Notes: generated by a model not told the origin, from the letters alone. A stretch of 20,460 nt of DNA from RUG13615 sp040307715 (GCA_040307715.1 JAWRJC010000093.1:1-20460); one strand, 5' to 3'; shown: positions 7,431-15,497, numbered from the stretch's first letter. Numbers and translations: made by a program.

Positions 7431-8594
7431 ATGACTTTTGGAATCGCAATTGGCATACTCCTATTTTTGCATATTCCGGTGCTCATCGTCTTCGGTTTGT
7501 TTCTGCTCAGTTATCACCGGGAGCCAAGGCGTCTCAGGTGCGGGGTACTGCTCGCGCTGAGCGGGATCCTGCTGGGTCTGACGCTCATAACCGAGGTCAT
7601 TTTTTTGAATATGATATTGCCGGATGCGGCTGTCACGCGGTTCATATACCGTCTCATGATGGTCGTGCTGCCGGCTCTGGGAGTGCTCCCTCTGCTGCTG
7701 ATCCTGGCCACGATGGGCGCCGGCATCAGCAATCTGGTGCAGAACGGCCTGCACCAGCGCAATACATTCTCGTTGTTCTTTTCGCTGGCGGTGCTCGCGT
7801 ATATGGTCCTGTGGCCGCTCGTCAAGGGGCTGCGTACGGATAGCTTTTCCTCGCTGCTGTATGTGTACATCTCGATGATCTTTACTTATACGATCCTCCT
7901 GAAAACGATCCTGACGCTGACCAGCGAGATCAACCTCCGGCACCGCAAAGGACCGAAAGGGCTTTCCTACGTGGTGGTCCTCGGACGCCCGCTCAAGAGA
8001 GAAAAGCTTGTTGAGATGGTGCATGGCCGCGTGGACAAGGGGATCGAGATCTACTGCATGAATGAGGGATCCAGACTGGTCATGAGCGGCGGCTATGAAG
8101 CGGACGGAATGGTGACCTGCGATGCAATGGCAGCCTATGCGAAAGAACAGGGGGTGCCGGAAGAGGACATTCTGATCGAGCGGAACGGCAGCAGCACCGA
8201 GTCGATGGTGCTCGAGAGTTATGCGCTGCTGTGTGAAGACTACGAAAAGCGGCAGCTGCAGGAACCGCCGTCATTGCGTGAGGCGCTCCCCGCAATACCG
8301 AAATTCGCTGTGGTGAGCAGTGCCTATCACGTGCTGCGCGCGTTGCTGCTGGCGCGCCGGCAGGGGATCGCCTGCATCGGGTACGGGGCGAGGACGTCTC
8401 TTGTCATCAGTATGAATGCATTCGTACGGGAATATCTTCTGTACCTGAAGATCACAAAAAAAGCGCAGCTGATCCTACTGGTGGTCTTCACCGTCATCTT
8501 TTGGACAGTGGGTCTGCTGCTGCAGCATTATCTCGCACTGAGTCCGCAGATCATGGAGACGGGGCAGCAGTTCGCCGGCCGGTGGCTTGGCTGA
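7431..8594 (+). CDS. Second membrane DUF218 paralogue with degenerate motif
   Basis: The ATG at 7431 is preceded by AAGGAA; an in-frame extension to 7221 would overlap the lipase gene and reads as non-protein. It encodes 387 residues. About five membrane helices (1-165) come first, then a DUF218 core with YVVVLGRPL at 180-188, a GRVDKGIE repeat of the paralogue's GRTDRAVE, MSGGYEADG near 218-226, and SSAYHVLRA. The closing NAFVRE motif is shared with the 4220-5722 paralogue, followed by a final helix, so the two genes share architecture. In an ungapped comparison over GVPEEDILIE, the conserved NTYEN of the first copy is STESM here, losing the Glu and Asn. The protein may have changed activity or serve as a partner of the first. 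It has no extracytoplasmic N-terminal segment, unlike the first copy. A gap of 15 nt separates it from the metallophosphoesterase gene. Confidence 0.85.
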   Translation: MTFGIAIGILLFLHIPVLIVFGLFLLSYHREPRRLRCGVLLALSGILLGLTLITEVIFLNMILPDAAVTRFIYRLMMVVLPALGVLPLLLILATMGAGISNLVQNGLHQRNTFSLFFSLAVLAYMVLWPLVKGLRTDSFSSLLYVYISMIFTYTILLKTILTLTSEINLRHRKGPKGLSYVVVLGRPLKREKLVEMVHGRVDKGIEIYCMNEGSRLVMSGGYEADGMVTCDAMAAYAKEQGVPEEDILIERNGSSTESMVLESYALLCEDYEKRQLQEPPSLREALPAIPKFAVVSSAYHVLRALLLARRQGIACIGYGARTSLVISMNAFVREYLLYLKITKKAQLILLVVFTVIFWTVGLLLQHYLALSPQIMETGQQFAGRWLG

Positions 8595-8609
8595 CAGGTA
8601 GGAGTTTTT

Positions 8610-9842
8610 ATGAGATTAGCTATCATTCTGATCATTTACATAGCGATCTGTGCAGCGGCGCTTGCGAACCTGTACGGGCCGCTCAAGAGGGCACTCTGTC
8701 CGGAAAAGAAGGCTGCTTTCAGCGGCGCGGCAGGCCCGTCACGGCAAAAAAAGTGGCCGGTGCGGCTGGTCCTGGGAGTCCTGACCGTACTGCTTTCGTT
8801 CCCGGCGATCGGTGCGATGCTGCCGGACGGTCCCGCGGGGTACTTTTTCCAGCGCTGGGGGAACGTATTCATCGGGTATCTGCTGTACTTTTCCGTACCG
8901 TTGCTCCTGATCTGGATGGTCCTTCTGGTCGTGCGCTTCGTGTACAGACGCCGGAAGCGCGAGAAATGGCGGCCGAGAAGGTTCCACTCGGCGGCGCTCA
9001 TCGCCGTGCTGCTCATCGGGACCGTGATCATCAACCTCTGCGGTGCACAGACAGCGCAGAACGTGCGGGTGACCTCCTACGAGATCCCCAAGGAGCAGCT
9101 GGGGCAGACGGAACCGCTGCGGATCGTTCTCATCGCCGATCTGCATATCGGCGTCAATTCCAACATCGGACTCTATGAGGATATGGTGGACCGCATCAAC
9201 GAACAGGATCCGGATCTGGTGCTCGTGGCAGGCGATCTCTTCACGAGCGCCTTCGGCGCGATGGAGGAACCGGACGCTTACGCGGCGGTGATGCGGAAGA
9301 TCGATGCGACCTACGGGACATATGTGGTCTACGGCAATCACGATGTCGATGAACCGCTCTTCGGCGGATTCACATACAACAAAGCGGAAGACGCGATCCG
9401 CAATCCGGGCATAGTGCCCTGGATTTCCGCCTGCGGCTGGAAGCTCCTGACGGATGAGACCGTGACCCTGCCTGAACTGAACGGGCTGGTCCTCGCCGGC
9501 CGGCGCGATGAGAAGCGGCCGGGCGATGGGGTAAAGGAGCGCAAGAGCCTTGAGGAACTGCTTGCGGAGACCGATCCGGAAGCACCGATCCTGCTGCTCG
9601 AACACGAACCGGTCGAGCTCGGGGAACTGCAGGACTACGGGATCGATCTGACAGTCTGCGGGCACACCCACGACGGGCAGATCTTCCCGGGCAATGTCTG
9701 GGGCAGGATCCACGACCCGCAGTCCTACGGATTCAAAAACTGGGGCAGCTGCACGGTGGTCGTCACGTCGGGTGTCGGCTTCTACGGTCCGCCGATCCGT
9801 GTAGGGACCATCAGTGAGATCGTCGTCATCGATGCGAAGTAA
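8610..9842 (+). CDS. Membrane-anchored metallophosphoesterase (YkuE/YaeI-like)
   Basis: Calcineurin-like phosphoesterase with an N-terminal membrane part. The ATG at 8610 follows TAGGAG and gives 410 residues. Three to four helices occupy about residues 1-140. The catalytic domain runs from about 170 to the end. It has ADLHIG (Asp177, His179), AGDLF (Asp209), GNHD at 242-245, the EHEP histidine near residue 331, and CGHTHDGQ with His352 and His354. This is the complete metal-ligand set DxH-GDx-GNHD-H-GHxH. Relatives such as YkuE and YaeI act at the membrane, and YaeI is a phosphodiesterase in an alternative lipid A hydrolysis route; the substrate here is unknown. It is the fifth gene of the operon. 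Its stop TAA overlaps an ATG at 9842 that is not the likely next start. Active-site residues look intact. Confidence 0.92.
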   Translation: MRLAIILIIYIAICAAALANLYGPLKRALCPEKKAAFSGAAGPSRQKKWPVRLVLGVLTVLLSFPAIGAMLPDGPAGYFFQRWGNVFIGYLLYFSVPLLLIWMVLLVVRFVYRRRKREKWRPRRFHSAALIAVLLIGTVIINLCGAQTAQNVRVTSYEIPKEQLGQTEPLRIVLIADLHIGVNSNIGLYEDMVDRINEQDPDLVLVAGDLFTSAFGAMEEPDAYAAVMRKIDATYGTYVVYGNHDVDEPLFGGFTYNKAEDAIRNPGIVPWISACGWKLLTDETVTLPELNGLVLAGRRDEKRPGDGVKERKSLEELLAETDPEAPILLLEHEPVELGELQDYGIDLTVCGHTHDGQIFPGNVWGRIHDPQSYGFKNWGSCTVVVTSGVGFYGPPIRVGTISEIVVIDAK

Positions 9843-9877
9843 TGATAAACCGTTACAGTAAAACCAGGGAGGTTGCC

Positions 9878-11815
9878 ATGACTACAGCAAAGGAGAGACC
9901 GACAGGGACCCGCAAAGAATGGAAAGCTGCCGGCAGAGCGATGCTGAAGAGGAATTACATCCTGATCGTGATGCTCTGTCTGATCTCGATCTACTTCACC
10001 GGTGAATTCGGGTATATCCAGTCTCAGGCGGAGAACCTCAATGCCGTGATCACCAAACAGGAGATCCCGCTCGGCGGCATCACGTTCAAGCTGGATGCAG
10101 GCGGCGAGACGCGCGGCGAAGTTCTGGAGGATATCATCAACGAGGATGCAGATGCCGGGGAAGCCAAGGCGGACGAGCAGATGCAGGAATACAAAGAGCA
10201 GGGAGTCAAGAAGGAGATCGGCGGCCGGCAGAACGGGATTTTCGCAGTGTTCGCCAACCAATTCTCTTCCGGTCATATGTATATCCAGATCTACCGCAGC
10301 CTGAACTCGATCATCCATTCCGAGCGGGTGCTCTCCGTGCTCTTCATGATCTGGAACATCCTCTTCGGTCTGTTCATCTGGGTGTTCATCAAGAACATGT
10401 ACCGCGGCGCGATGCGGCGCATGCTGCTCGAAGCCCGGATGTATCCGACCGTCCCGGCAGGACATCTGCTGCATTTCAAGTTGGTCAAATGCTGGAAGCG
10501 GGCCTCCATCACACTGTCCCTGCAGGCAGTTTTCCAGGCGCTGTGGGATATCACGATCATCGGCGGGATCATCAAGCATTACTCCTATATGCTGGTCCCC
10601 TATATCGTGGCGGAAAACCCGTACATCAAACCGCTGGAGGCGATCACCCTGTCGCGCCGCATGATGAACGGCTATAAATGGGAAGCCTGCAAATTCGAAT
10701 TGTCTTTCCTTGGATGGCATATTCTCAGCGCGTTTACCTTCGGTATTGTCGACGCGGTCTACGGCATTCCCTATGAAGTATGCGCGACGACAGAATACTA
10801 CGCCAAACGGCGCCGGATGGCGATCGAAGATGGTGTGGAAGGCGTTGAACAGCTGAACGACACCTACCTCTACGAACTGGACGATGAGCAGCATCTCCGC
10901 AAGGTCTACAGCGACATCGAGGAGCAGAAGCATTTCATCGATACCCACCGCATCGAACTGTACGGAGCCAAGCTTTTCTTCGCGAAGAATTTCGGCCTGT
11001 GGATCGGCAGCACAGAGGACAAAAAACAGTACGACGCAGTGGATAACGTCCGCCAGCAGATCGTCGAGGACCGCGCGGTCATCAAGCACAAGATCTATCC
11101 GCAGCGCCTCAATCCCCGCTGGTTTGACGACAACAACCGGGTCGTCCGCGGGACGCGGTTCCTGCGGAGCTATACGATCTGGTCGGTCATCATGGTGTTC
11201 TTCATCTTCTCGTTCATCGGCTGGGGATATGAGGTCGGCATCCATCTCGTGCAGGACGGCGTGTTCGTCAACCGCGGCGCGTTCCACGGTCCGTGGCTGC
11301 CGATCTACGGCGGCGGCGTCGCGATGATCCTGGTGCTGCTCGCGCGGTTCCGCCCGAAAATCCATCTGGAGATCCTTTCGATCATCATTCTCTGCGGCGT
11401 CGTCGAGTTTTTCACATCCTACTTCATCGAAATGACGTCAGGGCTCCGGTACTGGGATTACACCGGATACTTCCTCAATCTGAACGGCCGCATCTGCGCG
11501 GAAGGTCTTACGGTTTTCGCGATCGGCGGTGCAGCGGCGGTCTACCTGATCATACCGGTCCTGGATACAATGCTCTCGAAGATCAACGTGAAGATCCTCG
11601 CGCCGATCTGCCTGGTGTTGCTGGGACTGTTCGTCGCGGATGTCATTTACTCGCAGTTCGTGCCGAACACCGGTGACGGCATCACGGATTACAACGATTA
11701 TAAAGAAGTCGGGACTGTGCCTGCGGAGTACATGGAAGCGCACATTCCGCTCTGTCAGGAGGACCTGCTTCTGGCGGGACCCGGCGGAAGCATAGCGCAC
11801 TATAATATTGTTTAG
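9878..11815 (+). CDS. DUF975 plus CmpB-type (putative ABC-transporter type IV) membrane fusion
   Basis: The ATG at 9878 has GGGAGG at 9868-9873; an in-frame ATG at 9842 overlaps the previous stop and lacks a good site. It encodes 645 residues. The N-terminal half (about 1-320) matches DUF975 by pattern: MLKRNY before the first helix, FIKNMYRGAMRRMLLEAR, LVPYIVAENPYIKPLEAI and the ALxLSRRMMxG-like stretch. A charged cytoplasmic segment (about 310-425) carries many Glu, Asp and Lys. The C-terminal part (about 430-610) has SFIGWGYEVGIHLVQDGVFV, RGAFHGPWLPIYGGGV and RYWDYTGYFLNLNGRICAEG, characteristic of the CmpB-like PF06541 family. Function in either family is unknown; a role in export or membrane homeostasis is only inference. 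It ends the six-gene operon. No terminator of standard form was seen before the next promoter. Confidence 0.85.
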   Translation: MTTAKERPTGTRKEWKAAGRAMLKRNYILIVMLCLISIYFTGEFGYIQSQAENLNAVITKQEIPLGGITFKLDAGGETRGEVLEDIINEDADAGEAKADEQMQEYKEQGVKKEIGGRQNGIFAVFANQFSSGHMYIQIYRSLNSIIHSERVLSVLFMIWNILFGLFIWVFIKNMYRGAMRRMLLEARMYPTVPAGHLLHFKLVKCWKRASITLSLQAVFQALWDITIIGGIIKHYSYMLVPYIVAENPYIKPLEAITLSRRMMNGYKWEACKFELSFLGWHILSAFTFGIVDAVYGIPYEVCATTEYYAKRRRMAIEDGVEGVEQLNDTYLYELDDEQHLRKVYSDIEEQKHFIDTHRIELYGAKLFFAKNFGLWIGSTEDKKQYDAVDNVRQQIVEDRAVIKHKIYPQRLNPRWFDDNNRVVRGTRFLRSYTIWSVIMVFFIFSFIGWGYEVGIHLVQDGVFVNRGAFHGPWLPIYGGGVAMILVLLARFRPKIHLEILSIIILCGVVEFFTSYFIEMTSGLRYWDYTGYFLNLNGRICAEGLTVFAIGGAAAVYLIIPVLDTMLSKINVKILAPICLVLLGLFVADVIYSQFVPNTGDGITDYNDYKEVGTVPAEYMEAHIPLCQEDLLLAGPGGSIAHYNIV

Positions 11816-11839
11816 ACAGATAGCGGTTTATGCTACAAT
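11811..11839 (+). promoter_or_regulatory. Extended -10 promoter of the STAS/kinase/symporter operon
   Basis: TTTAGA (11811-11816, 4/6 to the -35 consensus), a 17-nt spacer and TGcTACAAT (TACAAT at 11834-11839 with the extended TG) predict a start near 11846, giving a leader of about 83 nt. The leader opens with a G6 run and holds small, competing GC hairpins (GGGG/CCCC at 11849-11863, GCAG/CTGC at 11855-11869). The -35 overlaps the end of the preceding gene. Likely sigma-A type; no regulator site is identified. Confidence 0.6.
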
Positions 11840-11928
11840 AAAAAGCGGGGGGCTGCAGTCCCCGGCTGCAAATGAACCGGACGGTACCGGAAGGTGCCGG
11901 AAAGATAAAAGAAAGAAAGGGAAAATAC

Positions 11929-12225
11929 ATGGAGATCATCAAAAGCGCAGAAGACAAAAAACTGACTGTCGAAGTGAAAGGCCGCCTCGATACGACGACC
12001 GCACCGGACCTGGATCAGGCACTCAAAGAATCGCTGGAGGGTGTCGAGGAACTGATGCTCGACTTCAGTGAGCTGGAGTACATTTCTTCTGCCGGCTTGC
12101 GCGTCCTTCTTGCGACGCAGAAGATCATGCAGGGGCAGGGAAAGATGACGGTCACCGGTGTCAACGACATCGTGATGGAAGTCTTTGAAGTAACAGGTTT
12201 TTGCGATATTCTCAACATCGAATAG
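11929..12225 (+). CDS. Stand-alone STAS protein (anti-sigma factor antagonist-like)
   Basis: Encodes 98 residues of a single STAS domain, as in SpoIIAA and RsbV, the phosphorylatable partners of HATPase anti-sigma kinases. The ATG at 11929 is preceded by AAAGGGA. An in-frame ATG at 11872 would add 19 charged residues outside the domain and falls in the leader, so it is not favoured. GRLDTTTAPDLDQAL is the N-terminal STAS pattern, and the key phosphorylation loop is LEYISSAGLRVLL. By alignment with DSSGL of SpoIIAA, Ser54 is the probable phospho-acceptor. In the unphosphorylated state such proteins bind the HATPase partner. The gene is followed after 18 nt by a fusion gene holding another STAS, a kinase-like domain and a HATPase, strongly implying that these proteins interact. 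Confidence 0.9.
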   Translation: MEIIKSAEDKKLTVEVKGRLDTTTAPDLDQALKESLEGVEELMLDFSELEYISSAGLRVLLATQKIMQGQGKMTVTGVNDIVMEVFEVTGFCDILNIE

Positions 12226-12243
12226 CAACAAGTGGGGGCTGAT

Positions 12244-13833
12244 ATGGAAGAAATCCGCGGACAGGTAACAGAAGACCGGATCGATCTGGTCCTGTCGGGA
12301 CATATCGATTCGAATAATGCGGCCGCTGTGGAGACTGAGATCTTCACGCTGCTGGGGGATACATCCCCGCGGCCGGTATATATCGATGTGCAGGATCTCA
12401 GCTACATTTCGAGCGCCGGGCTCAGGATGATCCTGCGTCTGCGCAAGCGGTATGAGGAGATCACCATTCAAGGCGCAAGTTCGGAGATCTACGAGATCCT
12501 GGATATGACGGGATTCACGCAGATGATGACCGTTGAAAAGGCCTACCGGGTCGTTTCGGTCGACGGCTGTGAAGTCATCGGGCGCGGTGCGAACGGAACA
12601 GTCTACCGGATCGACAGGGACAACGTTGTCAAAGTCTACAACAATCCGGACGCGTTAGACGAGATCCAGCACGAACGCGAAGTCGCCAGGCTCGCGCTCA
12701 TTCTCGGCGTGCCGACAGCCATATCTTATGATGTGGTCCGTGTGGGGGAGAGCTACGGCTCTGTCTTCGAACTGCTTGACGCCCAGTCGTTCTCCAAGAT
12801 CCTGGCGCAGCACCCGGAGAAAATGGACTGGTGTGTCGATGGGTACATAGAGATGCTGAACACGATCCACAAGACGATCGTGCCGAAGGGCAAACTCCCT
12901 GACATGCGCGAGACAGCGATCGGCTGGGCGCGCTTTATGCAGGATCATCTGCCGGAAGAAGCAGGCAGAAAGTTGCTGGATCTGATCGAAGCCGTTCCGC
13001 AGGATGACCATATGATCCACGGCGATTATCATACGAAAAATCTGGAACTCGTCGGCGACGAGGTCCTTCTCATTGACATGGATACACTGGCGGTCGGACA
13101 TCCGGTGTTCGAACTCGCCTCGATGTTCAACGCGTATATCGGGTTCTCGGAACTGGATCCTAAGATCATTCTGGATTTCCAGGGGTTTGATCACGAGACG
13201 GCGGAGACGTTCTGGCACAAGTCGCTGGCGAAATATCTCGGCACCTCCAATGAAGAGGCGCTGCGCAGCGTCGAGGACAAAGCCCGGGTCGTGGGGTACG
13301 CCCGCATGATCCGCCGGTCGATCCGCCGCGGCGGCATGGACTCCGAACAGGGACGCAAAGAGATCGAACACTGGACCGGAGAACTCCTCGATCTTCTTGC
13401 GCGTACCGACACGCTGCTGTTCACCCGCAACGAGATCGATATCGAAGCGGAACGCGGCAATCTGGATAAAGTGCTCGCTTTCGTGGATGAGCATCTGGAA
13501 ATGGCGGGCTGCCCGATGAAGGCGCAGATGCAGATCGATCTGGCGGTCGAAGAGATCTTCGTGAACATAGCCAGCTACGCCTACCAGCCCGATAAAGGAA
13601 ATGCGGTCCTGCGTGTCGAGGTCGCGGAAGATCCGCTGCAGGTGATCCTGACGTTCCTTGACCGCGGCAAGCCGTATGACCCGCTTGCGAAAGAAGATCC
13701 GGACATCACGCTGTCTGCGGAGCAGCGCCAGATCGGCGGGCTGGGTATTTTCATGGTCAAGAAGACCATGGATGATGTACAGTACGAGTACAAGGACGGG
13801 CAGAACATCCTGACCCTGAAGAAAAATCTGTGA
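12244..13833 (+). CDS. STAS / APH-like kinase / RsbW-like HATPase triple fusion
   Basis: The ATG at 12244 follows GGGGG; a GTG at 12232 in frame is less likely. It encodes 529 residues in three parts. (1) STAS, about 1-98, with YISSAGLR and candidate phospho-acceptor Ser57. (2) An aminoglycoside-phosphotransferase-like kinase fold, about 105-390. It has the P-loop-like GRGANGTVY at 113-121, Lys130, HGDYHTKN at 259-266 with catalytic-base Asp261, and IDMD at 277-280 as metal ligands. It resembles the TIGR02172-type APH-like family. (3) An RsbW/SpoIIAB-like HATPase, about 393-529. The N-box LAVEEIFVNIASYAY holds Glu437 and Asn441. The G1 box DRGKPYDP starts at Asp473, and the G2 box GGLGIFMVKK lies at 498-507. 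All look intact, so both kinase-type domains could be catalytic. One polypeptide thus joins a partner-switch substrate, a second kinase and its ATPase. Confidence 0.9.
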   Translation: MEEIRGQVTEDRIDLVLSGHIDSNNAAAVETEIFTLLGDTSPRPVYIDVQDLSYISSAGLRMILRLRKRYEEITIQGASSEIYEILDMTGFTQMMTVEKAYRVVSVDGCEVIGRGANGTVYRIDRDNVVKVYNNPDALDEIQHEREVARLALILGVPTAISYDVVRVGESYGSVFELLDAQSFSKILAQHPEKMDWCVDGYIEMLNTIHKTIVPKGKLPDMRETAIGWARFMQDHLPEEAGRKLLDLIEAVPQDDHMIHGDYHTKNLELVGDEVLLIDMDTLAVGHPVFELASMFNAYIGFSELDPKIILDFQGFDHETAETFWHKSLAKYLGTSNEEALRSVEDKARVVGYARMIRRSIRRGGMDSEQGRKEIEHWTGELLDLLARTDTLLFTRNEIDIEAERGNLDKVLAFVDEHLEMAGCPMKAQMQIDLAVEEIFVNIASYAYQPDKGNAVLRVEVAEDPLQVILTFLDRGKPYDPLAKEDPDITLSAEQRQIGGLGIFMVKKTMDDVQYEYKDGQNILTLKKNL

Positions 13834-13848
13834 TCCGCTGAATACGGC

Positions 13849-15459
13849 ATGAAAGTCGAAAGTTACCATCAGACATATCCCCTGAACGGAACTGGGATCG
13901 ACCGGCTCTCCGAAGAGATCGACAGCAGACTGGAGCCGCTCGGCATAGAAAGAGAGAATCGCCTCCGCATCCGTCTTTCGATGGAAGAGGCGCTTCTTCG
14001 TATGCGCGATCATTTCGGAGAAGGGACAGAAGTGATCCTGACCATCGCCGGCAAACTGGCGCGTCCGTATGTCCAGATCGAACTGGAGGGGGCGATCTTC
14101 AATCCGCTCAGCAAGACCGCGGTGGAACTCGAGGACTGGAGCGGGTCCCTTCTGACGGCAGTCGGACTGGCACCGCAGTACAGCTATACCGGCGGCACCA
14201 ATATCCTGCGCCTGACGTTGCCGCGCCAGGGCATGAATCCGGTGCTGAAGATGTTCATCGCGCTTGTGGCAGGGGCTTTCTGCGGCGTGCTCCTCGCAGC
14301 AGCGCTGCCGGCGGGGGTCAGTGACAGCATCGTAGAAGCCGCTTTTGAGCCGCTTTTCGGTGCCTGGTATAATATCCTGACCGTTGCGGCGGGACCGGTC
14401 ATCTTTTTCATGACGATCACCACGATCATCAATACGGGGAAGATCGCCGAACAGGGCGGTGACTCGCGGCGGATGCTCGGGCGGTATATCTCGATGAGTG
14501 TGCTGCTGTCCGTGCTGGCGTTCGCGATGGGCGCGCTGCTGTTCCGCCCGGAAAGCGCAGCGGATGAGATGAGCGCGGCGACGGCCAGAGAACTCCTCAA
14601 ACAGTTGTTTTCGATCGTGCCGGGCGATGTGTTCTCCCCCATCATTATGGTCAATACGCCGCAGATCCTGCTGATGGCGTTCGTGCTCGGCAATCTGCTC
14701 TTTGCAGCCGGAGAACGCGCCGGTGCGCTGAGCAACCTGTGCCGGCAGGTGAATACGATCGGGTTGTATCTGGCGGACTGGATCAGCCGTCTGGTGCCTT
14801 ATATGATCTTTCTCTTCGTGGTGCTGCAGATCCTGCGCGGAGAAACGGTACTGCTTGCCGGGCTGTGGAAACCGCTGCTCACGGCGTTGCTGCTGGCGCT
14901 TTTCATTGCGGCCCTGATCGTGCTGTACGTAGCCAGCCGGATGCGTATTCCGGCGCGGCTGCTGTGGAATAAAGTGCGGCCGGTCTTCCTCAAGACGATC
15001 CGCAAAGGATCTTTGGATGCCTCTTTCGGCATGAGCGAGAAGGTCTGCAGCCGGGAACTCGGCATTGAGAAATACTTCGTCACAGTCGGGCTGCCGCACG
15101 GACTGGTCCTTTATATGCCGGTGAGCGCGCTCGGAACGCTGGTGTTCACGATCTACATGGCCTCGGTCTATGATGTCCAGGTCACGCCGCTGTGGTATGT
15201 GATGGCCCTGCTGCTGGCGACGATGCTGTTCATCGCGACGCCGCCGGTTCCGGGCGCCAATCTGCTGGCATACGCAGCGGTTTTCGTGCAGCTCGGGTTC
15301 CCGTCGACAGCGCTGATCGACGCCATGATCTTCGATATCTTTTTCGGGATCTTCGCGGCGGCGGCCAACCAGCTGCTGCTCGAACTCGACATGACGCTGC
15401 AGGCGTCCCGGATCGGCCTTCTGGATGAAAGCATCCTGAAGCAGGCAGCGGGGAAGTAG
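13849..15459 (+). CDS. Degenerate HATPase domain fused to an SDF-type (dicarboxylate/amino acid:cation) symporter
   Basis: Encodes 536 residues. The ATG at 13849 is 15 nt after the previous stop and has no clear Shine-Dalgarno, so reinitiation or coupling is likely. Residues 1-125 look like an RsbW-type HATPase: RIRLSMEEALLRMRDHF resembles the N-box and PQYSYTGGTNILRL matches VQYEYKDGQNILTL of the upstream fusion. But the N-box Asn is Arg51 and the G1 Asp is Leu79 (LEGAIFNP), so ATP use is doubtful. From about 130 come many helices of the PF00375 fold. In by-eye alignment to GltPh, NMDGT is YMPVS (422-426) and the HP1 serine-rich motif is GSLDAS (387-392). In TM8, D394, R397, T398 and D405 are Gly500, Ala503, Ala504 and Leu511; N401 is kept (Asn507). 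Altered substrate, or a sensor role, is inferred. Confidence 0.85.
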   Translation: MKVESYHQTYPLNGTGIDRLSEEIDSRLEPLGIERENRLRIRLSMEEALLRMRDHFGEGTEVILTIAGKLARPYVQIELEGAIFNPLSKTAVELEDWSGSLLTAVGLAPQYSYTGGTNILRLTLPRQGMNPVLKMFIALVAGAFCGVLLAAALPAGVSDSIVEAAFEPLFGAWYNILTVAAGPVIFFMTITTIINTGKIAEQGGDSRRMLGRYISMSVLLSVLAFAMGALLFRPESAADEMSAATARELLKQLFSIVPGDVFSPIIMVNTPQILLMAFVLGNLLFAAGERAGALSNLCRQVNTIGLYLADWISRLVPYMIFLFVVLQILRGETVLLAGLWKPLLTALLLALFIAALIVLYVASRMRIPARLLWNKVRPVFLKTIRKGSLDASFGMSEKVCSRELGIEKYFVTVGLPHGLVLYMPVSALGTLVFTIYMASVYDVQVTPLWYVMALLLATMLFIATPPVPGANLLAYAAVFVQLGFPSTALIDAMIFDIFFGIFAAAANQLLLELDMTLQASRIGLLDESILKQAAGK

Positions 15460-15497
15460 GCGCGGTTTGCCACATTTTTAGTTCTTTAAGGCGTTTG

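Noticed and set aside
9782..11365. 527-codon minus-strand reading frame opposite the DUF975-CmpB gene
   Set aside because: The plus strand carries recognisable membrane families with a strong ribosome binding site; the minus frame has Asp/His-rich shadow composition.
12655..15099. 814-codon minus-strand reading frame opposite the kinase fusion and symporter
   Set aside because: It is antisense to two well-supported genes whose motifs are clear, and its Arg/His/Gln-rich composition is typical of a GC-rich shadow frame.
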